From Paenibacillus pedocola (lineage in GTDB: Bacteria; Bacillota; Bacilli; Paenibacillales; Paenibacillaceae): a stretch of 64,000 nt of DNA. The notes under the pieces were generated by a model. The model worked only from the letters and a program-made list of their open reading frames with translations. It was not told the DNA's origin and ran no database searches. The position numbers and the translations under genes are program-made. The stretch lies in contig NZ_CP134223.1 in the NCBI RefSeq assembly GCF_031599675.1, positions 806,001-870,000 of the forward strand. The letters are read 5' to 3'. Each line of letters opens with the position of its first letter. The first letter of the stretch is position 1. Below are positions 17,748-25,735 of this stretch, in pieces.

Positions 17748-18791
17748 ATGGGAGTCACGATGAAGGAAGTTGCCGAGCTTGCAGGGGTATCTAAAAGCAC
17801 GGTTTCGCAGTTTCTGAGCAAGAGATACAATTATATGAGTGCAGATACTAAGAAAAAAATTGAGCAGGCGATTGAGGAACTGGGCTATATCCCCAATGAG
17901 GTGGCCCGCAGTCTCAAGCATAAAAAAACATACATTGTAGGTGTCATTTCTTCTACCATTTTATCAAGATTCACTACAGAAGTTGTGCGTGCCATTGAAG
18001 ACGAGTGCCAGCTGAAGGGAATTCAGGTCATTGTCTGCAACACGGATGATGATCCCCTCAAAGAGAAGGAATATGTCCAGTCGATGATTGCGCGGCAGGT
18101 GGACGGACTGATCATTTTTCCGACGGAAGAGAACAAGAAGCTGTATGCTTCGCTAATTAAGAACGGGTATCCCTTCGTATTTGTGGACAGAAAAGTCAAT
18201 GATATCAGTGTGGACACGGTGCTGCTGAATAACGAAAAAGCAAGTGAGCTGGCGGTAGAAACATTCATCCGGCATAACCATACCCGCATTGGCATCATTA
18301 CCTTTCCGTTAGGCAAAAAGACGATTACCACACGGAGTGAGCGGCTCTCTGGTTACAGAAAGACGCTGGATACATACGGGCTGGCGGTGAACGAAGGCTA
18401 TATCAAGAGCGGCAGGCTGGATCAATTGCCGGGTCTGATTGACGAGCTGTTCCATATGGATCCTCAGCCAACGTCCATTGTTGCGACTAATGATATGATT
18501 CTGGAGCAGGTGCTGATCTATGCTAAAAAGAATCAACTAACCATACCGGATGATTTCTCTTTGATCGGGATCGATGATGTATCCTTTGCGTCCTTTTATA
18601 CCCCGCCCATCACTACGATATCCCAGCCCAGCTTTGAAATGGGAAAAAGAAGTGCCCGGCTGCTGCTGGACAAAATTGATCAAAAGGAACAGGGGCCGGA
18701 CGGAAGAGCCGATATCATCAGGCTGGATCCGGCGATTAACCATAGAGAATCTGTCCACAAATTGAGCATGAAAGATAAAGAAAAGGTGTGA
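17748..18791 (+). CDS. LacI-family repressor
   Basis: A 347-residue LacI/GalR regulator. The N-terminal HTH (TMKEVAELAGVSKSTVSQFL, about residues 4-23) and hinge helix are followed by a periplasmic-binding-like sensor domain (KTYIVGVISS through 'SIVATNDM' and 'LIGIDDVSFASFYTPPITTI'). The position where most members have 'TVSRVLN' reads TVSQFLS, an unusual recognition-helix variant. The start follows TAGGGGGAAG, and TATAAT at 17709-17714 is a likely -10. A terminator follows the gene. The next genes (UlaA-like IIC and KdgF-like cupin) are each preceded by the palindrome TAAATCGATTTA, the likely operator of this protein. The inducer is probably a sugar acid or derivative. Confidence 0.9.
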   Translation: MGVTMKEVAELAGVSKSTVSQFLSKRYNYMSADTKKKIEQAIEELGYIPNEVARSLKHKKTYIVGVISSTILSRFTTEVVRAIEDECQLKGIQVIVCNTDDDPLKEKEYVQSMIARQVDGLIIFPTEENKKLYASLIKNGYPFVFVDRKVNDISVDTVLLNNEKASELAVETFIRHNHTRIGIITFPLGKKTITTRSERLSGYRKTLDTYGLAVNEGYIKSGRLDQLPGLIDELFHMDPQPTSIVATNDMILEQVLIYAKKNQLTIPDDFSLIGIDDVSFASFYTPPITTISQPSFEMGKRSARLLLDKIDQKEQGPDGRADIIRLDPAINHRESVHKLSMKDKEKV

Positions 18792-18802
18792 AAATAAATC
18801 AG

Positions 18803-18849
18803 AGCTTATTTTCTTTTCTTTGTATCCAAAGAGAAAATAAGCTTTTTTT
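18803..18849 (+). terminator. Terminator of the LacI-type gene
   Basis: Arms AGCTTATTTTC/GAAAATAAGCT with a further CTTTG/CAAAG pair inside, then seven T. It lies 12 bp after the stop codon. Confidence 0.85.
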
Positions 18850-18859
18850 GTGTAATTTG

Positions 18860-18873
18860 TGTAACCGTTTTAT
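18860..18873. promoter_or_regulatory. Weak cre-like site
   Basis: TGTAACCGTTTTAT matches the cre consensus except for the last two bases. It lies 7 bp upstream of the -35 of the promoter at 18881. CcpA or a LacI-type regulator could bind. Confidence 0.3.
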
Positions 18874-18880
18874 TTTTCTA

Positions 18881-18908
18881 TTGCAAAAAGAAAATTACAC
18901 GATATAAT
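18881..18908 (+). promoter_or_regulatory. Promoter for the PTS IIC-cupin operon
   Basis: TTGCAA (18881-18886), 16 bp, TATAAT (18903-18908). It would give a leader of about 250 bases before the IIC start codon, carrying the FNR-like box, a hairpin and the operator. A second TATAAT at 19139-19144 lacks a good -35 and lies very close to the gene. Confidence 0.5.
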
Positions 18909-19029
18909 GATCCTATGATTCGAGTCAGAAATACCCTTGCATTCCTGAAAGTACCTTTTAGCTGGGTGATAACGTTGAATCTGAAGAAGGGGGGAAGAGT
19001 ACGAATTTAAGCCATTCATTATCGGATTG

Positions 19030-19049
19030 ATTGTGATTTAGTTCACAAT
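19030..19049. promoter_or_regulatory. FNR/CRP-like palindrome
   Basis: ATTGTGA-TTTAGT-TCACAAT is a perfect 7+6+7 inverted repeat containing TGTGA-N6-TCACA, the binding pattern of Fnr and other Crp-family regulators in Gram-positive bacteria. It lies 121 bp before the PTS IIC gene and downstream of the only good promoter, so it could block transcription or serve an unseen promoter. Confidence 0.5.
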
Positions 19050-19073
19050 TCCTGAGAAACAGTCATTGTTAAC

Positions 19074-19100
19074 TCCCGGTCGTAGCGGGAAAATTTTTTT
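19074..19100 (+). terminator. Leader hairpin with T-run
   Basis: Arms TCCCG/CGGGA with a 7-base loop are followed by AAATTTTTTT. The stem is only five pairs, so termination may be partial. It sits inside the leader of the PTS IIC gene and could act as an attenuator. Confidence 0.4.
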
Positions 19101-19106
19101 GAAGTT

Positions 19107-19126
19107 TTACTAAATCGATTTAGTAA
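19107..19126. promoter_or_regulatory. LacI-type operator O1
   Basis: TTACTAAATCGATTTAGTAA is a perfect 20-bp palindrome with the central CG step usual for LacI-family operators. Its core TAAATCGATTTA recurs at 20422-20433 before the cupin gene. It lies 43 bp before the PTS IIC start codon. The LacI-type regulator encoded just upstream is the natural candidate. Confidence 0.7.
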
Positions 19127-19169
19127 GTAAAGAAAAACTATAATTATCAGAAAGAAGTTGGGAACCCGC

Positions 19170-20420
19170 ATGGATATGTTTATGAGTATCATCAAGGAAC
19201 CTTCAATTATTATTGCGATTGTTACACTCCTCGGACTTCTGTTCCAGAAGAAAAAATTGCCCGAAGTCATCACCGGAACAACGCTGTCTTTCATGGGCTT
19301 CACGATGATCAAAGTCGGCGGCGGAATTCTCGGGGGCGTGCTCACGAACTTCAGTAAAATATTCTCCTATGCCTTCAATCTCAAAGGTGTTGTACCGAGT
19401 AATGAGGCGATTATGGCGCTGACCATTGATCAGATCGGTGCGGATGCTGCGCTTATTCTACTCTTTTCCATGATTCTTAATATTTTGCTTGCACGTCTGA
19501 CGAAATTCAAATACATTTATCTCTCTCTGCATCTGATTCTGTTCATGAGCTTTGCTGCTACAGCTGTCATGAAAGGTCTGGGCATGAACTCGCTGGTTAC
19601 AATCATTGTCGGTTCTCTGGTAATCGGAAGCTATATGGCAGTGTTCCCGTACCTGCTCCGGAATGCCAGCAGAAATATCATCAAGTCCGATGAATATACA
19701 ATCGCTCATGCTTCCATGACTTCTTACATCATCGGTACATACCTCGGCAAAGTGTTCGGCAACAAAAACAATGATACTGAGAATGTGAAAATCAATGACC
19801 GCATCAGCTTTTTGCGGGATCCGAATGTGGCAACTACCTTAACGATGCTGGTGCTGCTGCTGGTATCGGGGCTTGTAGCCGGTGCTGACTTTGTCAGTGA
19901 GCTGGCAGATGGCAAAGAATACATCGTGTTCATCCTTGAACAGGCGGCTATCTTCGCTGCAGGCTTGTATATCGCAAAAGCGGGTGTTAAGCTGTTCACT
20001 ACGGAAATTGTACCGGCATTCAAAGGCTTCTCCCAGGTATTCGCTCCAGGAGCAATCCCCGGTGTGGATGTACTGGTCCTGTTCGACAAAGCGCCGAATT
20101 CCGCGCTGGTGGGCTTCCTGGTCAGCTTCTTTACCGGCGTAGCTTGTGTCTTCATCTTCCCGCTGGTTGGCCTGCCTGTTATTGTCCCTGGAATCATGGC
20201 CTGCTTCCTGGCCGGCGGTGCCGCGGCGATCTTCGGCAATTCCAGCGGTGGTTTCAGAGGTGCTGTCATTTCCAGCTGTCTCAACGGATTCCTGCTCTGT
20301 CTGCTGCCTGCGCTTACTTTGCCGCTGTTCAATTACCTGGGAGCTGAAGGGGTTACCTTCGCGGATCCGGATTTCACATCGCTGTCGGCAATTCTCTGGG
20401 CCATTTTTCGCTGGTTTTAA
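19170..20420 (+). CDS. UlaA/SgaT-like PTS IIC protein without IIA/IIB
   Basis: A 416-residue membrane protein of the ascorbate-type phosphotransferase IIC family (UlaA/SgaT). About 11 hydrophobic segments are present; the N-terminus 'LGLLFQKKKLPEVITGTTLSF' and the later 'FAPGAIPGVDVLVLFDKAPN' are family-like. UlaA needs a IIB and a IIA partner to phosphorylate its substrate, and neither is in the window. The ATG at 19170 is preferred over an upstream TTG. The KdgF-like cupin follows after 60 bp with its own operator copy. Together they suggest uptake of a sugar acid or unsaturated uronate, controlled by the LacI-type regulator. Use of IIA/IIB from another locus or transport without phosphorylation are both possible. 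Confidence 0.8.
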   Translation: MDMFMSIIKEPSIIIAIVTLLGLLFQKKKLPEVITGTTLSFMGFTMIKVGGGILGGVLTNFSKIFSYAFNLKGVVPSNEAIMALTIDQIGADAALILLFSMILNILLARLTKFKYIYLSLHLILFMSFAATAVMKGLGMNSLVTIIVGSLVIGSYMAVFPYLLRNASRNIIKSDEYTIAHASMTSYIIGTYLGKVFGNKNNDTENVKINDRISFLRDPNVATTLTMLVLLLVSGLVAGADFVSELADGKEYIVFILEQAAIFAAGLYIAKAGVKLFTTEIVPAFKGFSQVFAPGAIPGVDVLVLFDKAPNSALVGFLVSFFTGVACVFIFPLVGLPVIVPGIMACFLAGGAAAIFGNSSGGFRGAVISSCLNGFLLCLLPALTLPLFNYLGAEGVTFADPDFTSLSAILWAIFRWF

Positions 20421-20421
20421 C

Positions 20422-20433
20422 TAAATCGATTTA
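20422..20433. promoter_or_regulatory. LacI-type operator O2
   Basis: TAAATCGATTTA repeats the core of O1, starting two bases after the stop of the PTS IIC gene and 48 bp before the cupin start. The flanks are not symmetric, so it is likely a weaker site. Two sites about 1.3 kb apart could allow looping. Confidence 0.55.
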
Positions 20434-20480
20434 TTTAAAAATCATTAGTTTAATGTAATTCTTTATAGGAGGAATCATAC

Positions 20481-20822
20481 ATGTTTTTTAAAGACAAAGA
20501 GATTCAGACGGTTACCGTTGATAGTAACACTACCCGTAAGGTACTGGCACATAGTGAACAGATGATGTATGCCAAGGTGATGTTCGCCAAAGCCCAAAAG
20601 GGAGAAATTCCTCTCCACAAGCATGTACATGAGCAGATCACGTATGTGATGAAGGGCAGTTTTCAGTTCATGATTGATGATGGGGTAACGAAGGATATAC
20701 AGATCGTCAAAGTAGGCGACAGCATCCATTTTCCATCCAATGTACTGCATGGCTGTATTCCGCTGGAGGATGACGGCATCCTGCTGGATGCCTTTACACC
20801 GGCACGTGCAGACTTTCTGTAG
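20481..20822 (+). CDS. KdgF-like cupin
   Basis: A 113-residue single-domain cupin. The metal-binding motif 'PLHKHVHEQITYVMKG' and the second motif 'PSNVLHGC' are present, with the family-like ends 'RKVLAHSEQMM' and 'LLDAFTPARADFL'. These match KdgF, which speeds the ring opening of 4,5-unsaturated uronates made from pectin or alginate. The start follows TAGGAGGAATC. It lies in an operon-like position after a PTS IIC gene and shares its operator sequence. This supports a uronate-type substrate for the locus, though generic sugar-binding cupins look similar. Confidence 0.7.
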   Translation: MFFKDKEIQTVTVDSNTTRKVLAHSEQMMYAKVMFAKAQKGEIPLHKHVHEQITYVMKGSFQFMIDDGVTKDIQIVKVGDSIHFPSNVLHGCIPLEDDGILLDAFTPARADFL

Positions 20823-20833
20823 CAGAGGCAATA

Positions 20834-20882
20834 AAAACCCCCTGCATTTGCGGAGTAGACTTCCGCGGATGCAGGGGGTTTT
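20834..20882. terminator. Bidirectional terminator
   Basis: Long arms AAAACCCCCTGCAT and ATGCAGGGGGTTTT with an inner GCGGA/TCCGC pair. A-run and T-run flank both sides, so it can end the cupin transcript and the leftward ABC exporter transcript. Confidence 0.9.
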
Positions 20883-20887
20883 CTTGT

Positions 20888-22663
20888 TTAAGCTTCCATT
20901 TTCTGCGCCGTGTAAAGCCGGTAGTAAAGGCCGCGGCTTGCGATCAGCTCATCATGGGAGCCGCTTTCCGCGATACCTTTGTTCGACACATACATAATGC
21001 GGTCGCAGTTCTTCACGGTGGACAGGCGGTGCGCGATAATGAACGAGGTACGTCCCTTAAGCAGTTCGTTAAGGCCCTTCTGCAGCAGCCGCTCGGTCTT
21101 GGCGTCGATGGAGGAGGTGGCTTCGTCCAGAATCAGAATACGCGGGTCAGCGAGCAGCGTTCTGGCGAAGGAGATGAGCTGCCGTTGGCCTTGCGAGAGC
21201 TTGGAGCCGCGCTCATTAACCTCCGTCATATACCCGTGCTCGAACTCGCGGATGAATTCGTCCGCGCAAACGGTCTTGGCCGCAGCGATAACCTCTTCCT
21301 CGGTCGCATCGAGTTTGCCGTAACGGATATTGTCCAGGATCGTCCCGGAGAAGATAAAGCTGTCCTGCAGCATGATTCCCATCTGGCTGCGTAAGGACTT
21401 CATGGTGACCTGTGAGATATCCTGGCCGTCAATCAGGATGCTGCCGCCGGTAAGATTATAGAAGCGGGAGATCAGGTTGACGACCGTAGTTTTGCCTGCG
21501 CCTGTCGGTCCGACAAGGGCAATGCTCTCACCTGCCTGGACGTTAAAGGAGATATTCTCCAGGATGTTCAGTCCAGGATCATAGGCAAAGGTTACGTCGT
21601 CGAAGGTCACCTGGCCCCGGACAGGCAGCAGCTCCTCCGCACCCGGGATATCGCTTACCGTAACCGGTTCATCCAGCGTTTCGAAGATACGCTCCAGATA
21701 GGCAACAGCATTAATGAAGTTGTTATACAGGTTCGAAAGATTCAGGATCGGCTGCCAGAAGCGGGCTGCATAGGTACTCATGGCCAGAATGACGCCGAAG
21801 GTGACATCTTGTGGGCTCAGCGTGAGCAGGCCTACCAAGAAAATCAGTGTTGTGACGATCGTTGCCAGATTGTCGACAGAGAACGGGATCAGCGCGTTAA
21901 AACGCAGGGCCCGCATCCATTCTGTCCGGAAATTGCCGGCCAGACGGGTGAAGATGCCTTCATTGCGCTGTTCCCGTGAGAACATCTGGGTCACGCCGAT
22001 CCCGCTGATGCTCTCCTGCAGGTAGGCATTCAGGTTGGAGCTCTTATTGGATACCGCCTGCCATGCCCGGCGCTGCCGGGTTTTGATCAGCAGCATGATG
22101 CCGAGGAATACAGGGAGTCCGGCCAGCGTAACGAAGGAGAGCCGGACATCAACGGCGAACATGAAGGCGGCAATAAAGATCAGATTCACGATTTCCAGAA
22201 TGAAGTTGATAATGCCGTTGGACAGCACATCGGAAACCGAGTTGACGTAGTTAACAACCCTGATGAGGATTTTGCCCTGCGGACGGTCGTCATAATATTT
22301 GAAGGGCAGTTCCTGCAGATGCTTGAACAAATCCGTACGGATGTCAAAGATAATGTCCTGCCCGACGCTCGTCATAATGCGTGAACGGATGGTCGCCAGA
22401 ATGACGCTGACCACGATGGTCAGCAGCATCAGCACCGACCAGCCGACCAGCGCAAGCTTCGCTTTTGCCGGAATGGTTACATCAACGACATGCTGCATAA
22501 TCAGCGGGGCTGACAGCGAAATGGCGGCGGATAAGGCGCTCAGAATGAATGCAATAATCATCGGTTTCTGCTTCCGTTTGATGTACACCATTGCACGCCG
22601 GAAATGTTTGATATTAAATGGAGATTCCAGATTTTCGTCGACGTCGAATTTATTCCTTGCCAT
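20888..22663 (-). CDS. Heterodimeric ABC exporter, subunit with intact catalytic residues
   Basis: A 591-residue fused permease-ATPase of the multidrug exporter class. Six membrane segments fill about residues 1-320. The ATPase has Walker A GPTGAGKT, Walker B ILILDEATS with the catalytic Glu, and the switch His in IIAHRLST, but the signature reads LSQGQ rather than LSGGQ. The partner gene upstream has the opposite pattern, so the two form one normal and one degenerate ATP site, as in BmrC/BmrD or TM287/288. It overlaps the partner's stop by 14 bases. Substrates of such pumps are drugs or lipids; none can be assigned. Confidence 0.9.
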   Translation of the reverse strand: MARNKFDVDENLESPFNIKHFRRAMVYIKRKQKPMIIAFILSALSAAISLSAPLIMQHVVDVTIPAKAKLALVGWSVLMLLTIVVSVILATIRSRIMTSVGQDIIFDIRTDLFKHLQELPFKYYDDRPQGKILIRVVNYVNSVSDVLSNGIINFILEIVNLIFIAAFMFAVDVRLSFVTLAGLPVFLGIMLLIKTRQRRAWQAVSNKSSNLNAYLQESISGIGVTQMFSREQRNEGIFTRLAGNFRTEWMRALRFNALIPFSVDNLATIVTTLIFLVGLLTLSPQDVTFGVILAMSTYAARFWQPILNLSNLYNNFINAVAYLERIFETLDEPVTVSDIPGAEELLPVRGQVTFDDVTFAYDPGLNILENISFNVQAGESIALVGPTGAGKTTVVNLISRFYNLTGGSILIDGQDISQVTMKSLRSQMGIMLQDSFIFSGTILDNIRYGKLDATEEEVIAAAKTVCADEFIREFEHGYMTEVNERGSKLSQGQRQLISFARTLLADPRILILDEATSSIDAKTERLLQKGLNELLKGRTSFIIAHRLSTVKNCDRIMYVSNKGIAESGSHDELIASRGLYYRLYTAQKMEA

Positions 22664-24425
22664 GCTGGCTCACCTGCCTTCCAATGCCCTCGTTCTGCAG
22701 CATAAACACGTCGTAATAATAACCCCGCTTCGCCAGAAGCTCGGCGTGGGTGCCTTCCTCGATCAGACGGCCGTGGTCCAGGATCAGGATACGGTCCGCT
22801 TCACAGGTTGTGGATACCCGCTGCGCAATAATGATCTTCGTGCAAGGGTATTCCAGCTCGCGAAGACTGCGCTGAATATGCTCCTCTGTCTCCAGATCGA
22901 CCGCAGAGGTCGTATCGTCCAGAATCAGGATCGGACGGTGGACGGCCATCGCCCGCGCCAGTGCAATACGCTGCTTTTGCCCGCCTGACAGGCCGACACC
23001 GCGTTCCCCGACAACCGTATCGTAGCCTTCGGGCATTTTGGTAATGAATTCATGGGCCGCTGCGAGCCGGGCGTAATCCATCACCTCTTCCTCCGGAAGC
23101 TCAGGATCACCATAAGCGATGTTTCCGTCAATCGTATCGGAGAATAAGAGCACATCCTGGGTGGCCATGCCGATATTGCCCCGCAGCTCATCAAGCTCCA
23201 GCTCCCGCACATCAACGCCATCCACAAGCACACGTCCTGAAGTTACATCGTAGAACCGGGGGATCAGATTGATGATGGTTGTTTTGCCCGCACCTGTCGA
23301 GCCCATAATGGCTACGGTTTCACCAGGCTCCACCGTAAAGCTGACATCGTCCAGGACGACGGCACTGTCGTATTTGAAGCTGACATTCTGAAACTCTATA
23401 CGTCCCTCATAACGGCGTTTATCAACGGGATTGTGCTCATTTACGATCGCCGGCCGGGCATAGTAAATATCGACGATTTTGGATAGACTGGCAAAAAAAC
23501 GCTGGATATCATTAATGATAATACCGATATTGCGCATCGGGTTCGAAATGGCCCAGATGAGTGAAGAGAAGGCTGCGAATTCACCAAAGGTAATCCGGCC
23601 GTCCATCAGATAAAGTCCGCCGGCTATCATCAGAATAACGTTGAAGCCTTGAGCGAAGGTCTCCAGGTAAGGGAAATAATCGAGCCAGACGAGTGCGGCT
23701 TTCTTATTGGCAACCGAATAGTTAACATTCTTGTCTGTGAATTTCTCAATTTCGAATTCCTCGCGGGCGAACGCCTTGACGACCCGGTTGCCGGAGATAT
23801 TCTCCTGTGTAGTTGTGTTCAGCTGGGACAGCCGCTCGCGCAGATCGATATACATCGGGCGGACGCGCCGCGCAAATATGTAGGCCACAATAAAAATAGG
23901 CGGCGAAAGAATCAGCATCCACAGCGTCAGCTCCGCATCAATCGTGAAGAAATAGATGACGGCAGCAGCAAAAATTGTCAGTGATTCGATGATTGTTTTG
24001 AAAATCCATGCCATCGAGTGCCGGACCATGTCCAGATCGCCAGTCATCTTGGTCATAAGATCACCGGTGCGGTTATGGTCGTAATACTCCCTGTCCTGTC
24101 CCTGAATTTTGTTGTACAGATAAATACGGATGTTGTACATCATGTTTTGCGAGGAGCGCTCGTACTGCATGGTTGTCAGATAAGCAAGACCGGTACGCAG
24201 CAGGGAAAAGCCGATCATGCCCAGACAAAGCGCAATCAGAAGCCCACGTTCCTCTGTCAGATTCTGCACTGCATTATCGCCGGCTATAAACGTATCGACA
24301 ATGCGCTGACTGATGTACGGATTCACGATAGTAAGCGCTGAGCCTACCACCGAGAGGCAGAGTGCCACAATATACCTCGTGCGGTTCCCCTTGAGGTTCT
24401 GCCACAGCCATTTAAGCTCGAACAT
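22650..24425 (-). CDS. Heterodimeric ABC exporter, subunit with degenerate catalytic residues
   Basis: A 591-residue fused permease-ATPase, partner of the gene that follows it. Walker A is GSTGAGKT and the signature is the canonical LSGGQ. However, Walker B ends ILILDDT (Asp instead of catalytic Glu) and the switch region reads IIAQRVST (Gln instead of His). These losses mark the degenerate half of a heterodimer. Its intact LSGGQ faces the partner's intact Walker site, so the working ATP site uses parts of both. It is the first gene of the leftward operon. A TATAAT-like -10 (24488-24493, minus strand) and an inverted repeat at 24453-24473 lie upstream. Confidence 0.9.
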   Translation of the reverse strand: MFELKWLWQNLKGNRTRYIVALCLSVVGSALTIVNPYISQRIVDTFIAGDNAVQNLTEERGLLIALCLGMIGFSLLRTGLAYLTTMQYERSSQNMMYNIRIYLYNKIQGQDREYYDHNRTGDLMTKMTGDLDMVRHSMAWIFKTIIESLTIFAAAVIYFFTIDAELTLWMLILSPPIFIVAYIFARRVRPMYIDLRERLSQLNTTTQENISGNRVVKAFAREEFEIEKFTDKNVNYSVANKKAALVWLDYFPYLETFAQGFNVILMIAGGLYLMDGRITFGEFAAFSSLIWAISNPMRNIGIIINDIQRFFASLSKIVDIYYARPAIVNEHNPVDKRRYEGRIEFQNVSFKYDSAVVLDDVSFTVEPGETVAIMGSTGAGKTTIINLIPRFYDVTSGRVLVDGVDVRELELDELRGNIGMATQDVLLFSDTIDGNIAYGDPELPEEEVMDYARLAAAHEFITKMPEGYDTVVGERGVGLSGGQKQRIALARAMAVHRPILILDDTTSAVDLETEEHIQRSLRELEYPCTKIIIAQRVSTTCEADRILILDHGRLIEEGTHAELLAKRGYYYDVFMLQNEGIGRQVSQHGKE

Positions 24426-24776
24426 TTGATCACCTGTTTCTGTGTGTTCTTACACTCTTGCTGGCGAAGAGTGAATAAATCAAAGTGATTATAACACATT
24501 AAGCGGCCGCCACCCGCTGCTGTGAAGATTTCTTGTTACAATCGCTTGAACTGGTTACTATACACCTGCCCGGCTTATAAATCCCAGTATAAATTCAGAC
24601 GGAATTCCGCCATATCACCATAATCGCAAAGTTTCCGCATGAACACCATGTGGAGAATATTTATAAATAAAGTTTCCCTTGCATATTTAAGAGAGCGTAT
24701 TCAGTATTAAAATGGTAAAAATACCAATTGAGCTGTCTGTACGGCAATATTCCGTATGGCAGATAGGAGACGATGT
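24426..24776. other. 351-bp divergent gap
   Basis: No gene is visible between the leftward ABC exporter and the rightward GNAT gene. The left part holds the exporter's -10 and an inverted repeat. The right part is AT-rich with short inverted sequences (GACGGAATTCCGCC; GGTAAAAATACC at about 24715) but no convincing sigma-A promoter for the GNAT gene was found. Confidence 0.5.
24453..24473. promoter_or_regulatory. Inverted repeat in exporter leader
   Basis: CACTCTT-GCTGGCG-AAGAGTG: perfect 7-bp arms, 28 bp before the exporter start codon and about 15 bp downstream of a minus-strand TATAAT. The position fits an operator just past the transcription start, or an RNA hairpin in the leader. It has no T-run. 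Confidence 0.4.
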
Positions 24777-25691
24777 TTGTTGATAAAAGAGTTTGTGATC
24801 CGAAATGTGCGGGATGGAGAGGAAGAGAAGCTCGAGAAATTCGGTTTTGTGCTCAAAATGCTCTATCTGTATCACGGGGATCTGGATAAGAGAAATATGT
24901 TCCTGGCTGTAAAAGATGAGGAAGTGGTGGCCGTTGCCCATCTCATGCTCCATGATACGTTTGATGCGGAAGGGCATGATGAGGATCAGGGCTTTGTCCG
25001 CTATCTAATCAGTGAAATCAAGTTTGCTGATGGGGATGAGGATGAGGATGAGGAGATCAAAGACGCCTTACTGGATGCGATGATTGTCCGCGCCAAAGAG
25101 ATCAAGGCACAGCACCCGGATAAGCGGATCGTGATAGCCCAATATACGGATACGGATGACCTCCCGGAGCAGAACTATTACCTGAAACGCGGGTTTACGG
25201 TTTACGATACCATTGTCGTATTCAAATATGATCTGAGCCGGGTGATTCCACAGTATCCTTTGCCTGAGGGGGTGCAGATACGCCCCTATGTGCTGGATAA
25301 CAACGAAGCCCGCGAACAATATCATCAGGCAGAGCTCGCCTCCTTCGACGGTGTGGCCTGGAGCATGAACCAGCTGGCCTGGATGCAGGGGGCAGAGGAA
25401 ATGACGAACTTCTGCGCGTTTAGCGGTGACCAGTTCCTGGGCAACACCTCAACCTGGAGAATTGCTGAAGGTCATAGTGCAACGGAAAATGTATTCGTCA
25501 TTCCGGAATGGCAGAAACAAGGGATCGCCCGGAACCTCCTCTGCACCGCGCTGGAATACCTGAAGGATCAGGGCAAAACCATCGCCACCCTGGGGACATA
25601 TGGGACCAATAAAAAAGCCATCCGGCTCTATACTCAAATCGGCTACGAATTGGACGGATTTAGGCTGACACTTGGGTATGCGATTGATTAA
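24777..25691 (+). CDS. Double GNAT acetyltransferase
   Basis: A protein of about 304 residues made of two GNAT folds. The first half (about residues 1-150) ends in 'NYYLKRGFTVYDTIVVFKYDL'. The second carries the acetyl-CoA loop region 'VIPEWQKQGIARNLLCTALEYL' and 'NKKAIRLYTQIGYELDG'. The second half has the better Q/RxxGxA-type motif, so it is probably the active one. The start is uncertain: AGGAG at 24765 favours the TTG at 24777; an ATG at 24756 in the same frame lacks a ribosome site. The acceptor substrate is unknown. Confidence 0.75.
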   Translation: MLIKEFVIRNVRDGEEEKLEKFGFVLKMLYLYHGDLDKRNMFLAVKDEEVVAVAHLMLHDTFDAEGHDEDQGFVRYLISEIKFADGDEDEDEEIKDALLDAMIVRAKEIKAQHPDKRIVIAQYTDTDDLPEQNYYLKRGFTVYDTIVVFKYDLSRVIPQYPLPEGVQIRPYVLDNNEAREQYHQAELASFDGVAWSMNQLAWMQGAEEMTNFCAFSGDQFLGNTSTWRIAEGHSATENVFVIPEWQKQGIARNLLCTALEYLKDQGKTIATLGTYGTNKKAIRLYTQIGYELDGFRLTLGYAID

Positions 25692-25735
25692 CCTTCCGGG
25701 AGATAAATAAACGCTAAATATGGAAGGAGTCCTAA

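Larger units (their letters stand above)
18792..19169. other. 378-bp regulatory gap before the PTS IIC gene
   Basis: No gene is visible here. In order, the gap holds the LacI-gene terminator, a weak cre-like sequence (18860-18873), a promoter (18881-18908), a palindromic FNR/CRP-like box (19030-19049), a short hairpin with a T-run (19074-19100) and a perfect 20-bp operator (19107-19126). This density suggests multi-input control of the PTS IIC and cupin genes. Confidence 0.7.

Noticed and set aside
19139..19144. TATAAT close to the PTS IIC gene as its main promoter
   Set aside because: No acceptable -35 lies 16-18 bp upstream, and the transcript would begin too near the start codon; the promoter at 18881-18908 is better.
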